Source: an uncultured Opitutaceae bacterium
GTDB taxonomy: Bacteria > Verrucomicrobiota > Verrucomicrobiia > Opitutales > Opitutaceae
Length of the DNA stretch: 40,042 bases
Assembly (NCBI GenBank): GCA_903862595.1
Contig: CAIOYO010000106.1
Location: 1-40,042, forward strand
Direction of reading: 5' to 3'
The position numbers and the translations under genes are program-made. The notes under the pieces were generated by a model. It did no database searches. It was not told where the DNA came from and saw nothing but the letters and a program-made list of their open reading frames with translations. The first letter of the stretch is position 1. Each line of letters starts with the position of its first letter. Shown here in pieces: positions 24,466-32,827 of this stretch.

Positions 24466-25161
24466 TTACTTCTTCGACTCCAGCTCGATTCGGTCCGCGA
24501 GCGAACTCGCGAAGTTCTCGAGCTCCGTGATGAGGCGACGCGTGGTCGAAAGCAGGAAGTTGTAGCCGAACACGGAGGGGATCGCGACCACGAGACCGGC
24601 GATGGTGGTGAGCAAGGCCGCCGAAACGCCGGGCGCGAGATTCTGGATGCTCGCGGTCTGCGCGCCGGACGCGGTGATCGAATCGAACGCAAGCATCACG
24701 CCCCACACCGTGCCGAGCAGACCGAGGAAGGGAGCGCCAGAGACGATGGTTGCGAGAAAGATCATCGACGTCTCATAGCGAAGGGTCTGACGCGCGATCG
24801 CACGCTGGAGGGCGTTCTCCGCGTGCTCCAGTCGAGCGCGGCTCGAATCCTCGCCCTTTTCCTGCAAAATCGACGCGGCGCGCCAGTAGGATTCGACCGC
24901 ATCGGCGAACAGGTCGCCGTAGGGAATCCCGCGCTTGTTCTTGTACGATTCTGGGAGGTCCAGGAGCGTTCGCTCTTCGCGCAGGCGCTGCTCGAAGGCG
25001 AGGTTCAGGGTGCGCATCTGGCGGAGTTCGTTGCGCTTCCCCAGCATCACCGCCCATGCGATCATGCTGAAGATGCCCAAGCCGACCGTGAGGATCTGGC
25101 CGGCGAGGTCGCAGCGGAGGAAGATGTCGACGAGATTGACAGTGGCGATCGGGGGAAGCAT
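24466..25161 (-). CDS. ExbB/TolQ/MotA-family proton channel protein
   Basis: 231 residues with three membrane segments: one near the N-terminus (about 17-38) and two in the C-terminal half (about 130-155 and 175-200), the usual ExbB/TolQ layout. The segment APFLGLLGTVWGVMLAFDSI and the following LAPGVSAALLTTIAGLVVAIPS are the highly conserved MotA/TolQ/ExbB core lining the proton channel. It is the first gene of a three-gene - strand operon ahead of ExbD/TolR and TonB/TolA, and diverges from a PfkB kinase across 122 bases. Confidence 0.93.
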   Translation of the reverse strand: MLPPIATVNLVDIFLRCDLAGQILTVGLGIFSMIAWAVMLGKRNELRQMRTLNLAFEQRLREERTLLDLPESYKNKRGIPYGDLFADAVESYWRAASILQEKGEDSSRARLEHAENALQRAIARQTLRYETSMIFLATIVSGAPFLGLLGTVWGVMLAFDSITASGAQTASIQNLAPGVSAALLTTIAGLVVAIPSVFGYNFLLSTTRRLITELENFASSLADRIELESKK

Positions 25162-25212
25162 CGGGACCCAGTTAAAGCCGGAGTGTGTGTCATCCCGGGC
25201 GCCACGTTCAAT

Positions 25213-25243
25213 GGCAAACCCTCGCAGTCCGAATCTGTTTGCC
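25213..25243. promoter_or_regulatory. Inverted repeat in divergent promoter region
   Basis: GGCAAAC (25213-25219) and GTTTGCC (25237-25243) form a perfect 7-base inverted repeat, 17 bases apart, between the divergent exbB/tolQ and PfkB-kinase genes. Centre-to-centre distance is 24 bases. It could bind a dimeric regulator; no regulator is identified and chance is possible. Confidence 0.25.
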
Positions 25244-25283
25244 GCCCCGGAGCCCCGCTTTTGTCTGGTGGGGCCCTGTTCTC

Positions 25284-26396
25284 ATGAGCGATTTCAAGTC
25301 TTCCTGCCTTAGCGCACTCCGCCGCCACGCCAGCCGCATCGGCCAAACCCGGTCGTTGGTCGGACTCGATGGTTTCGTCGACACGATCGTCACCCCGGTC
25401 GGTCTCCGACGGGGGCAAGGGGATTCCTTCACGCCGATCGCCACCCTTTCCGAGTTCGGGCAGCGGATCGTCGCGGCGGCCGGGAAGAGCACGAACATCG
25501 AGCTCTATCCGAGGATGGACAAGCTCGGCGGAAACGGGCCCATCATGGCCAACGCTCTGCTGGCCCACGGGACCCAGCTCACCTACGTGGGGGCTCTGGG
25601 CGCGTCCGCGATCCACCCCGTTTTTGCCGATCTGGCGCGCCGGGCGACGGTCGTCTCGCTCGCCGCACCGGCCCATACTACCGCCGTCGAGTGCGAGGAC
25701 GGGAAGCTGATGCTTGGACAGATGCGCAGTCTGGATGACATCACGTTCGAACGTCTCCAGTCGTCGCTTGGTGAGGCGGGGCTGCGCACCGCCCTGACCT
25801 CCGCTGATCTCATCGCGCTGGTCAACTGGACGATGATTCCGAACATGACGGAGATCTTCGAGGCGCTCGTGGATCGGGTGCTGCCCTCCCTGAGCGGGAT
25901 GAAAGCGCGCTTCTTCTTCGACCTCGCCGACCCCGAGAAGCGCGCCGTCGAGGATCTTCGCCGGGCGCTTCGCGCCATCAGCCGCTTCGAGCAATTCGGC
26001 CGCGTGACGCTCGGATTGAACCTGAAGGAGGCCCAGCAGGTCGCAGCCGCACTCGGTGTCACGCCGGGCGACGAGAGTGAGGCCTCCCTGCGCGCGACCG
26101 CCGCGGCGCTCCGCGCCGCGCTCCGCATCGACACGGTCGTCGTGCATCCCCGCGCCGCCGCCGCCTGCGCGACGGCGTCAGGCACCGCCTGGGTGCCGGG
26201 GCCGTACACCGAGAAGCCGCTGATCACTACGGGGGCCGGTGACCACTTCAATGCGGGCTTCTCCACAGGCCAGCTCCTCGGTCTCGATGCTGAATCCTGC
26301 CTGACGCTCGGCGTGAGCACGAGCGGTCACTATGTCCGCACCGGGGAGAGCCCGACCCTGGGCCAGCTTGAATCGTTCCTCGCCAACTGGCGCTGA
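25284..26396 (+). CDS. PfkB-family kinase of unknown substrate
   Basis: 370 residues from the ATG at 25284. The ribokinase-fold C-terminal motif TTGAGDHFNAGF is present, with Asp320 as likely base; LVGLDGFVDTIV opens the domain and KLGGNGPIMANALLAHG corresponds to the sugar-binding GGxxxN region. It is longer than typical PfkB members, with an added helical segment (DPEKRAVEDLRRALRAIS). The function is not recognised beyond family. Upstream in-frame codons from 25185 run through the intergenic repeat and are not chosen. It is followed after 19 bases by tmk, so the two may be co-transcribed, but nothing links their functions. Confidence 0.85.
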   Translation: MSDFKSSCLSALRRHASRIGQTRSLVGLDGFVDTIVTPVGLRRGQGDSFTPIATLSEFGQRIVAAAGKSTNIELYPRMDKLGGNGPIMANALLAHGTQLTYVGALGASAIHPVFADLARRATVVSLAAPAHTTAVECEDGKLMLGQMRSLDDITFERLQSSLGEAGLRTALTSADLIALVNWTMIPNMTEIFEALVDRVLPSLSGMKARFFFDLADPEKRAVEDLRRALRAISRFEQFGRVTLGLNLKEAQQVAAALGVTPGDESEASLRATAAALRAALRIDTVVVHPRAAAACATASGTAWVPGPYTEKPLITTGAGDHFNAGFSTGQLLGLDAESCLTLGVSTSGHYVRTGESPTLGQLESFLANWR

Positions 26397-26415
26397 CCTC
26401 GATCATATTCCAGCC

Positions 26416-27063
26416 ATGGTAGCGAAACCCAAACGCGCCGGAAAACTGATTTCCTTCGAGGGGTCCGAGGGCAGCGGAAAGTCGACTCAGATCGCTCGGC
26501 TGGCCGCGCGCCTCCAGGAGATGCACCGCGACGTGGTGACCGTCCGCGAGCCCGGCGGGACCGAGATCGGTGAACAGATCCGCAATATCATCGTCCATAA
26601 TTCCCGCGGAGACGAGATGTGTGCGGAGACCGAGTTACTGCTCTTCGCTGCATCCCGCGCGCAGTTGGTCCGCGAGGTCATCGCCCCGGCCCTCCTGCGA
26701 GGCAGCGTCGTGCTCAGCGACCGCTTCCTTGACTCGTCCACGGTCTATCAAGGGGTCGCACGCAATCTGTCGCTCGATCCGGTCAATCAGATCAATCACT
26801 TCGCCGTCGGCAACGTGATGCCGGATCTCACCATCGTGATTGACGTGCCGACGGAGGTGAGCCTGCAGCGGATTCGGCAGCGCGCCTCTGATCTCCCGGA
26901 CCGCATGGAGCGTGAAAATATCGACTTCTACACGAAGGTCCGAGAGGGCTACCTCGTGCTCGCGCGCGGCATGCCGGAGCGCTTCGTGGTGGTGGATGGC
27001 ACGCAATCCGTGGAGACGATCGAGCACGCCATCTGGTTCGCGGTAAAGGATCGCCTCGTCTGA
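26416..27063 (+). CDS. tmk: Thymidylate kinase
   Basis: 215 residues from the ATG at 26416. Phosphorylates dTMP to dTDP. The P-loop is FEGSEGSGKST; VREPGGTEIGEQIR is the thymidylate-binding motif with the DRX-like partner VLSDRFLDSSTVYQG; the LID region is QRASDLPDRMERE. An upstream ATG at 26332 lies inside the kinase gene and would add an unrelated 28-residue leader. It lies 11 bases before the DNA polymerase III delta' gene, the classic tmk-holB pairing of DNA precursor and replication genes. Confidence 0.96.
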   Translation: MVAKPKRAGKLISFEGSEGSGKSTQIARLAARLQEMHRDVVTVREPGGTEIGEQIRNIIVHNSRGDEMCAETELLLFAASRAQLVREVIAPALLRGSVVLSDRFLDSSTVYQGVARNLSLDPVNQINHFAVGNVMPDLTIVIDVPTEVSLQRIRQRASDLPDRMERENIDFYTKVREGYLVLARGMPERFVVVDGTQSVETIEHAIWFAVKDRLV

Positions 27064-27074
27064 GGGTCGCCTCC

Positions 27075-28055
27075 GTGCCTGCTGCCCTTCCCCCCGTCCG
27101 ATCGTCGCCTGCACCCTGGCCCGAGGCCCTCGCCGGCACGCCGGCGGTTGCGGTCATCGAAACGGCGCTGGCGCGCGGTCGGCTTTCTCACAGCCTGCTG
27201 CTGACGGGCAGCGATCTTTCACTGCTGGAACAAGTCGCCCTCGGCATCGCCGACCGGCTGCTCAATGTGCCGGAGTCGTCGGCGCCCTTCCCGCCCGCGC
27301 AGCATCCGGACTGCCATGAACTGCGGCCGGCGGGAAAGATGCGGCAGATCTCAGCCGATGCCACGCGTACGCTGATCGGCAAGGTCCAGGTGTCGGCGAC
27401 GGTCTCCCCGCGCAAGGTGGCGATCCTCCACGAGGCGGACCGGATGAACGTCTATGCGGCGAACATCTTTCTGAAGACGCTCGAGGAGCCTCCCGCCAAC
27501 ACCACGCTGCTGCTGCTCACGACCAAGCCGTACAGCCTCCTGCCCACCATCCGGAGCCGTGTGTTGCAGTTTCGCTTTCCGCTGGCGGCGCAGATGGCGG
27601 GGATCGACGGATGGGCCGCGTGGATCACCGATTATCAGGCTTGGCTGAGCCAGCTAGAAATGGGTGTCGCTGATCGGAAAGCCGTCGCGGAATCCGTCTT
27701 CGGCGTCTACGGCTTGGTCGCTCGCTTCTCCGCCCTGCTCGACTTCGCCACGGCTGAGGCGTGGAAGCGTGAAAAGGAGCGGGTCACGGTCGAGCTCGAC
27801 GAAGATGAGGAGGCGGCACGGGAGACCGGGATCGCAAATGGAATCCGCGCTCGGATGTTCGCGGAGATTGCGGGAGCTACGCGCAGTTTTGCGTTGCCCC
27901 GCCTGTGCGAAGGCGACGAAACGTCGCGCCGGAATCTCGCGGCGGCCATCGCCCGTTTGGAGCAGTCCGCCGGGCTGCTCCGCGTGAACCTGAACGAATC
28001 GGCGGCCCTCGAGCACTTCCTGCTCTTCAGCCTGCGGCTCTGGTCACGGCGCTGA
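27075..28055 (+). CDS. holB: DNA polymerase III delta' subunit
   Basis: 326 residues from a GTG start. Clamp-loader subunit. SHSLLLTGSDLSLLEQ occupies the P-loop place but lacks GxGKT, which is acceptable for delta', a non-ATPase. VAILHEADRMNVYAANIFLKTLEEPPANTTLLLLT is the diagnostic clamp-loader core (written in part as HEADRMN and LKTLEEPP), followed by IRSRVLQFRFP. The usual zinc-binding cysteines are mostly missing; only one, in HPDCHEL, is left. It follows tmk closely. The last 12 bases overlap the convergent hydrolase gene. Confidence 0.9.
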   Translation: MPAALPPVRSSPAPWPEALAGTPAVAVIETALARGRLSHSLLLTGSDLSLLEQVALGIADRLLNVPESSAPFPPAQHPDCHELRPAGKMRQISADATRTLIGKVQVSATVSPRKVAILHEADRMNVYAANIFLKTLEEPPANTTLLLLTTKPYSLLPTIRSRVLQFRFPLAAQMAGIDGWAAWITDYQAWLSQLEMGVADRKAVAESVFGVYGLVARFSALLDFATAEAWKREKERVTVELDEDEEAARETGIANGIRARMFAEIAGATRSFALPRLCEGDETSRRNLAAAIARLEQSAGLLRVNLNESAALEHFLLFSLRLWSRR

Positions 28056-28871
28056 TCCGCCGCGGTGGAGAGCGACGGCGACGCGGTCCACGAATTCGGC
28101 GCGGGTGTCCATGTGCGGATTGTGCCCCGCCGACGCGATCGTCTCGATGACGGCGTTCGGAAAGTGATGTCGGATCATGGCGTGGTCTTCCGCCACGACG
28201 TAGCGGGAGCGGCCCCCCAGCAAAAACGTCGTCGGCCCCGCGAACTGCATGTCATTCCCGAGGGGACTCGATTCGAGCGTAGGGAGTGCGGAGGCGAGCC
28301 ACGGGAGCGGGACCAGCCAACGCCAGGAGCCATCGTCGGCGCGTCCCAGATTCGTGAGCAGGAACTTCCGCATCGCGAGGTCGGGCACGCGGCCCTCCAA
28401 GCGCATCTCTGCCTCCGCCCGCGTGGTCAGGCCCGCCAGCTCAAGATCGAGCAGCGCGGCGAGCTCGTGGCGATGCGACTGGAAAGCGTAGCTCTTCGGT
28501 GCGATGTCGACAATGACGAGATTCTCGACGAGCGCCGGCGCAACGCATGCCAGCCGCATCAAAATCTTGCCGCCGAGACTGTGTCCGAGGAACTGAGCGC
28601 GCGAGATGCCCTGCTCGGCGCACCAAGAGAGGACATCGGTGACCAGCGCATCCCAGCTCATGTCGGCCGCGCGCCCCGATTCGCCATGGTTGCGAAGGTC
28701 GAGGGCGCGCACATGAACGTGGGCGGACAGGTCGCGCCCGGTGAGTTGCCAGTTTCGGGAGGACCCCAGAAAACCGTGCACCACGACCAGCGGAACCTTC
28801 CCCGCGCCGCCGAAGTCGCGCGAAGCAAGGGGAACGGCGACCGCCGAGGGAGCGGGAGCGAAAGGCACCAC
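28044..28871 (-). CDS. YbfF-like alpha/beta hydrolase
   Basis: 275 residues if translation starts at the GTG at 28871 (others at 28868 and TTG at 28877); there is no ATG. GAGG lies 9 bases before the GTG, next to the antiporter stop, so re-initiation after that gene is likely. The core VHGFLGSSRNW holds the oxyanion loop, LGHSLGGKI the nucleophile Ser, and SAGHNPHMD the catalytic His, consistent with a serine esterase like YbfF. Substrate unknown. Overlaps holB at its 3' end. A very long same-strand open frame continues upstream across the antiporter gene, but this is a shadow of it. Confidence 0.85.
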   Translation of the reverse strand: MVPFAPAPSAVAVPLASRDFGGAGKVPLVVVHGFLGSSRNWQLTGRDLSAHVHVRALDLRNHGESGRAADMSWDALVTDVLSWCAEQGISRAQFLGHSLGGKILMRLACVAPALVENLVIVDIAPKSYAFQSHRHELAALLDLELAGLTTRAEAEMRLEGRVPDLAMRKFLLTNLGRADDGSWRWLVPLPWLASALPTLESSPLGNDMQFAGPTTFLLGGRSRYVVAEDHAMIRHHFPNAVIETIASAGHNPHMDTRAEFVDRVAVALHRGGSAP

Positions 28872-28882
28872 CGACAAAGCCC

Positions 28883-30421
28883 TCAAGTCGTGAGCAGGAA
28901 GACCACCGTCATCACGGCGGTGGGGGCGAGTGCGCCGAGAAAGAGGTTCAGCGGCGAGACGCCGCCGGGGAAGCAGCGGGAGAGAATCGACTGTCCGGCT
29001 GGATTCGGGGCGTTGGCAATCACGGTGAGTCCTCCGCCGATCACGGCTCCGGAGACGACCGCATACTTCAGCTCGGGCGTGAGCCCCGGCACCAACGAAG
29101 CCAGGTAGGTGATCGCGGCGTTGTCGTTGAAGGCGGTGAGGAAAATCGCGCCAAACTTCAGGGGTATTTCCGACAGACTCCCCAGGACGGGCGCGATCCA
29201 CCACTGTTGGAGCGAGCCGTGGACGACCAGGCCGGCGAGGAAGAACCCGACCAGCACGGGCGAGCGCAGCCCGATCGGATCTTGATGATGCGCGGTGGCC
29301 TGAGTGAACGCGAGGAACACCAGGAATCCACCGAGGAACAGCGGCACGTAGTGCGCGGTGAGGACGGTCCAAGCCAGTGCTCCGACGTGGACGGCGGTGA
29401 TCCAAGCCGGGACCCGGTCGCGGCGCTGGGTCGCGTGAGCCTCGACGACGTCCTCCTCTGACGGAGGATTGGACCCGGTGGCCAGCGCCTTGAATTCGCG
29501 TCGAAACACCGCGTAGTAGATTGCGTTCGAAATCACGATTCCGATAGCCGCCTTCCAGCCGAAGTGCTGGAGCATGAACGGGGTGTCCCAGCCCCACTTG
29601 GCTGCGACCATCAGCACCGGCGGCGCGGCAAAGTGCGTCAACGTACCGCCGACTGAGATGTTGACGAAGAGCAGCCCGAGGGTCGCGTACCGCAGCCGCA
29701 TGCTGGGGTTGAAGCGATAGAAATTCTGGAGGAGCAGCAGCGCCGCGATGGTCATCGCGGCCGGCTCCGTGATGAAGGAGCCGAGGAGCGGGGCCAAGGT
29801 GAGGATCGAGAACCACCACGCGAGCGGCGTGCCTCCGCCTAGCGCGGCGACGCGTCCAAGGACGGACTCGGACAACCGCAGAATCGGACGCGTGGCCGCG
29901 ATGGCCATGATCACCACCACGAAGAGCGGCTCCGTGTACTTCACGCCGTAGGTGACGTAGTTCTGCGCCGCATCCCAGCCCTTCGCGGCCGTGATTGCCG
30001 CCAGCAGCGGAATCACCCACAGGCCGAACACGGCCTCGATCTCTCCGAGAAAATGCAACAGCTCGGCCTTGAAGCTGACCGGGGGCCGAGAACCTGGACG
30101 CAGGCCGCCCGAGGCCTCCAGTGCCCGGAGCTTCGCCTCATGCTCCTCGCGGGCATGATGCGCCCACTGCAGGATCTTCGGCGAACAAAACGTGTGCAGG
30201 ATCGCGAGCAGGAAGATGCCCGAGGCGACGAGGTTGAAAGGTTGGACGCCGACGCGGTGCTTGAGTACCTCCCATAGGCTGAGTCCCTGCTCACCCGCCG
30301 TGTACGCCTCAAGGGGCAGCGGGAACGTGGGTCCACCGGAGCCCGCGGATGCCGCTGCGAGAGGGACCGAGCAGGCGGCAGCCGCAAGAGCCACCAAGGT
30401 GGGGCGAAAGAAGGCACTCAT
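28883..30421 (-). CDS. Putative Na+/H+ antiporter (Na_H_antiport_3 family)
   Basis: 512 residues, mostly hydrophobic with about ten or more membrane segments. The N-terminus resembles a signal-anchor (LVALAAAACSVPLAAASA), followed by a long polar loop. Segments such as LGSFITEPAAMTIAALLLL, VNISVGGTLTHFAAPPV and LTAFNDNAAITYLASLVPG match the putative Na+/H+ antiporter family PF07399 (predicted permeases), where acidic residues in the membrane probably carry the ion. Ion specificity is not shown here. The gene precedes the YbfF-like hydrolase by a few bases and follows the phosphatase gene on the same strand across 21 bases. Confidence 0.82.
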   Translation of the reverse strand: MSAFFRPTLVALAAAACSVPLAAASAGSGGPTFPLPLEAYTAGEQGLSLWEVLKHRVGVQPFNLVASGIFLLAILHTFCSPKILQWAHHAREEHEAKLRALEASGGLRPGSRPPVSFKAELLHFLGEIEAVFGLWVIPLLAAITAAKGWDAAQNYVTYGVKYTEPLFVVVIMAIAATRPILRLSESVLGRVAALGGGTPLAWWFSILTLAPLLGSFITEPAAMTIAALLLLQNFYRFNPSMRLRYATLGLLFVNISVGGTLTHFAAPPVLMVAAKWGWDTPFMLQHFGWKAAIGIVISNAIYYAVFRREFKALATGSNPPSEEDVVEAHATQRRDRVPAWITAVHVGALAWTVLTAHYVPLFLGGFLVFLAFTQATAHHQDPIGLRSPVLVGFFLAGLVVHGSLQQWWIAPVLGSLSEIPLKFGAIFLTAFNDNAAITYLASLVPGLTPELKYAVVSGAVIGGGLTVIANAPNPAGQSILSRCFPGGVSPLNLFLGALAPTAVMTVVFLLTT

Positions 30422-30442
30422 GGGGTGCCTACCTAGAACGTC

Positions 30443-31096
30443 CTAGGCCCAGCGCGCAAGCAAGCCCGGCAGGTCTGCGAGCGAATTGATGAAATGGTCC
30501 GCCTCCCGCCTTACTCGCTCCCGCGTCACATAGCGGCCAAACCCGACGAAGAGATCCGCCGCCGGCTTGGCCTCGAGGTCGCTCACTCCATCCCCCACCA
30601 TCACCACCGCCGAGGGTCGTAGCTCCGCCCGCAGTCGCTGCACGATGTCGGGTTTTCCGCCGGAACGCGTAGTCGGGTACGTTTCGTCAAACCCAGCGTA
30701 GCTTCCCTCTCCTGTGAAGTGCAGGTCGACCGCCTCGATGCGCTCGATGCCAAGATGATCCGCCAGCGGACGGATCGCGTTCCGGAATCCGCCGCTCACG
30801 ATCATGGGCGTCCACCCACTCCGTCGCAGGCCCGCCAGCGTCTGCGAAGCCGTCGGTTCCACAGTGGCCACATACCTGCGCCCGATCTCCGCGACGTGTG
30901 CGGCGGTGGGGCGAATGATTTCAAGCCGGCGGCTGAAGACCGACTCCACGGGAATGCGCCCCTCCATGGCTGCCGTCGTCATGGCCTCGACCTCCGCGAA
31001 GATCGCGGGTCCGCGCAGACGCCCCAGCTCGTCGATGCCTTCGATCGCCGAAAGGGTGCTGTCGCAGTCGAAGAGAATCAGGCGTGGGGCACTCAT
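30443..31096 (-). CDS. Phosphoserine phosphatase-like HAD hydrolase
   Basis: 217 residues. The HAD motif I is LFDCDSTLSAIEGIDELG with the nucleophile Asp and the +2 acid; motif II is IVSGGFR, motif III the lysine near GGKPDIV, and motif IV MVGDGVSDLEAKPAAD. DxDSTL followed by a short helical cap, and the GFDETYPT segment, are characteristic of SerB-type enzymes that dephosphorylate phosphoserine in serine synthesis. The N-terminal ACT domains of E. coli SerB are absent. The symbol is left blank because related HAD phosphatases act on other small phosphates. It precedes the antiporter on the same strand. Confidence 0.85.
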   Translation of the reverse strand: MSAPRLILFDCDSTLSAIEGIDELGRLRGPAIFAEVEAMTTAAMEGRIPVESVFSRRLEIIRPTAAHVAEIGRRYVATVEPTASQTLAGLRRSGWTPMIVSGGFRNAIRPLADHLGIERIEAVDLHFTGEGSYAGFDETYPTTRSGGKPDIVQRLRAELRPSAVVMVGDGVSDLEAKPAADLFVGFGRYVTRERVRREADHFINSLADLPGLLARWA

Positions 31097-31150
31097 GGAT
31101 GGCAGCGCGGGAGAGCGTGGAGAGGACAGGCGCGAGGTCCGGACAAAACA

Positions 31151-31174
31151 AAGCCCTCCGCTTGGGGAGGGCTT
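31151..31174 (-). terminator. Intrinsic terminator after rpmE
   Basis: A perfect 9-base stem AAGCCCTCC/GGAGGGCTT with a 6-base loop lies 28 bases after the rpmE stop. Read on the - strand it is followed by TGTTTTG, a T-rich tail. It probably ends the dCMP deaminase-yqgE-rpmJ-rpmE transcript ahead of the phosphatase gene. Confidence 0.8.
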
Positions 31175-31201
31175 CGGGACGCGATGCGGAAACGCTCGCG
31201 G

Positions 31202-31456
31202 TTACTTCTTCGCGGTGACGCGCTTGAACTTCGTCGTGAACTTCTCGACGCGGCCAGCGGTGTCGACGATGCGCTTCTCGCCGGTGTAGGCGGGATGCGA
31301 GTCCATGGTGACGTCGCGGACGATGACGAAGTGTTCCTGACCGTCGATGGTCTCCTTGCGGGGAGACTTCATGGTCGACTTGGTGAGGAAGCGACGGCCG
31401 GTTCCGATATCGAGGAAGCAGACGTCGTTGAGCGAGGGATGGCCTTCGGGCTTCAT
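31202..31456 (-). CDS. rpmE2: Ribosomal protein bL31, type B (zinc-independent)
   Basis: 84 residues from the ATG at 31456. GHPSLNDVCFLDIGTGRRFLTKST and the central SHPAYTG motif identify bL31. The four cysteines of the zinc form are absent: only one cysteine (VCFLD) is present, so this is the type B, zinc-free form, equivalent to E. coli YkgM. The gene follows zinc-free L36 by 25 bases on the same strand, as a small ribosomal pair. The start is chosen to match type B length; the upstream ATG at 31513 would overlap rpmJ. Confidence 0.94.
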   Translation of the reverse strand: MKPEGHPSLNDVCFLDIGTGRRFLTKSTMKSPRKETIDGQEHFVIVRDVTMDSHPAYTGEKRIVDTAGRVEKFTTKFKRVTAKK

Positions 31457-31481
31457 GGCGAAAGGGTTTAGTTTCCGGGTC

Positions 31482-31607
31482 TCAGCCCTGGCGAGCCTTG
31501 TAACGGGGCTCAACCTTGTTGATCACGTAGATCTTGCCGCGGCGGCGCACGACTTGGCACGCCGGGTGGCGCTTCTTCGCGGATTTGATGGAGGAAACAA
31601 CTTTCAT
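31482..31607 (-). CDS. rpmJ: Ribosomal protein bL36 (zinc-independent)
   Basis: 41 residues, [15 protein letters not shown] opening and [20 protein letters not shown] end (each under 21 residues), typical of bL36 of the longer YkgO-like form. The zinc ligands of the classic form (three cysteines and one histidine) are not kept: one cysteine remains at ACQVV. It is too short for many gene callers. The start ATG at 31607 is the only sensible one. It is the first of the rpmJ-rpmE2 pair, and lies 56 bases downstream of yqgE. Confidence 0.93.
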   Translation of the reverse strand: MKVVSSIKSAKKRHPACQVVRRRGKIYVINKVEPRYKARQG

Positions 31608-31663
31608 AAAAGGTCCAGAAAAGCCGCCGGGGCGGTAGGTTGTCAACTCGATACTCCTGCCTC

Positions 31664-32230
31664 CTAGTTGAGACTGGGATCGTCGGGTTCCTCGGCCAGG
31701 ATTCGCCACTCGGGGTGGAGGCCGGAGAGCAGTCCGCGCCAGAGCGTCTCGTCGGGCTGGAACTCCAGCAAGTCTGACCCCACCGGCATCACGACCCATG
31801 CGTCGCGGTCGAGCTCTTCCTCCAGTTGCCCGCCGCTCCATCCGGCATGCCCCAAAAACGCTCGGATCTCGAAGCCCGCCTCGCCGCGAAGCTCGATCGC
31901 CTTCTCAGGCTCGAGTCCGAAGTAGAGTTTGAGCTCCGTCCCGCTGGGTTCCACCTGCCACGCGCACAGGATCAACTGCTCTTCGCGCACCGGCCCGCCG
32001 CGGTAGACCGGCACCCCGGCCAGGGGTCCCAGAGCGAAAGCAGCGTCCAGCTCGCCCAGGGTCCTTCCCAACGGGCGATTCAACACCACGCCCATCGCCC
32101 CCTCGGAATCGTGGCTGGAAATCAGCACCACGCTTCGCCGGAAGGACGGGTCGCGCAGGGCGGGATGCGCCAACAGGAGCGAGCCGGAGAGTTCGGACTC
32201 CGAACGGGACGAGACGCGACGGGTGCGCAT
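31664..32230 (-). CDS. YqgE/AlgH family protein (DUF179)
   Basis: 188 residues. [22 protein letters not shown] at the start and the [12 protein letters not shown] segment are the conserved YqgE core; VYRGGPV and [16 protein letters not shown] follow, all in the family's order. The function of YqgE/AlgH proteins is not settled; some have been linked to regulation of exopolysaccharide or stress genes. It is placed 5 bases after the dCMP deaminase gene and 56 before rpmJ, so the four genes probably share a transcript. Confidence 0.93.
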   Translation of the reverse strand: MRTRRVSSRSESELSGSLLLAHPALRDPSFRRSVVLISSHDSEGAMGVVLNRPLGRTLGELDAAFALGPLAGVPVYRGGPVREEQLILCAWQVEPSGTELKLYFGLEPEKAIELRGEAGFEIRAFLGHAGWSGGQLEEELDRDAWVVMPVGSDLLEFQPDETLWRGLLSGLHPEWRILAEEPDDPSLN

Positions 32231-32235
32231 CGGTG

Positions 32236-32739
32236 TCAGGTCCCGGCCGCCAGTTGGGTGACCTTGACTCCCGCATCCGCCAGCAGCGGCACAACGAGGG
32301 GATCGTTGTGGTAATCCTCACGGTAGCGAATCTCCGCGATCCCGGATGCGGCCAGAATCTTGGCGCAGTTGATGCACGGGAAGTGCGTCACATACGCGAC
32401 GCACCCTTCCACGGCACTTCCCCGCCGTGCGGCGTCCGCCACCGCGTTCTGCTCGGCGTGAACGGTGGCCTGTTCGTGCCCGTCGCGCACGCGTGAGGCA
32501 TGCGGCGTGCCGGGAAGGAACCCATTGTAGCCGGCGGCAACCAGCCGATTGCGGCGATCGCCCCCGCTGACAATGACGCAGCCCACGTGCAGCCGCTCGC
32601 ACGGAGAACGCGTGGAGATGAGCACGGCGGTCGCCATGAAGTATTCGTCCCACGAAGGACGGGTCGGAAAATGGGCCGTGGCCTCGGCGATCAGGTCGAC
32701 CGGACCGCCGGAGCCGGCGGAAGGAACCACCTCACTCAT
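32236..32739 (-). CDS. dCMP deaminase (ComEB-like)
   Basis: 167 residues from the ATG at 32739; the upstream ATG at 32850 would add 37 unrelated residues. Zinc-dependent deaminase with HAEQNAVADAARRG (His ligand and catalytic Glu) and PCINCAK (two cysteine ligands). WDEYFMATAVLISTRSPCERLHVGCVIV and GYNGFLPG match the dCMP deaminase family, which makes dUMP for thymidylate. It is the first gene of a - strand run to yqgE, rpmJ and rpmE2, and diverges from nif3 across 88 bases. Confidence 0.93.
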   Translation of the reverse strand: MSEVVPSAGSGGPVDLIAEATAHFPTRPSWDEYFMATAVLISTRSPCERLHVGCVIVSGGDRRNRLVAAGYNGFLPGTPHASRVRDGHEQATVHAEQNAVADAARRGSAVEGCVAYVTHFPCINCAKILAASGIAEIRYREDYHNDPLVVPLLADAGVKVTQLAAGT

Positions 32740-32827
32740 GGCGGTAGGCAAGCGGACCACGACGAGGCTGGCAAGTCGCCCGCGACGCCGCCTTGGCTTT
32801 TCTGCGGGACCCGTCACGCTCCCCGCC

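Noticed and set aside
16688-25223. Shared 11-mer GGCAAACCCTC in two intergenic regions (16688-16698 and 25213-25223)
   Set aside because: A single shared 11-mer is not surprising across this much non-coding sequence; no third copy was seen.
28044-30020. A 658-codon open frame on the - strand
   Set aside because: Only the part after about 28871 has protein-family features (YbfF-like hydrolase). The upstream part is an Arg/Pro-rich shadow of the antiporter gene in another frame, as expected at high GC.
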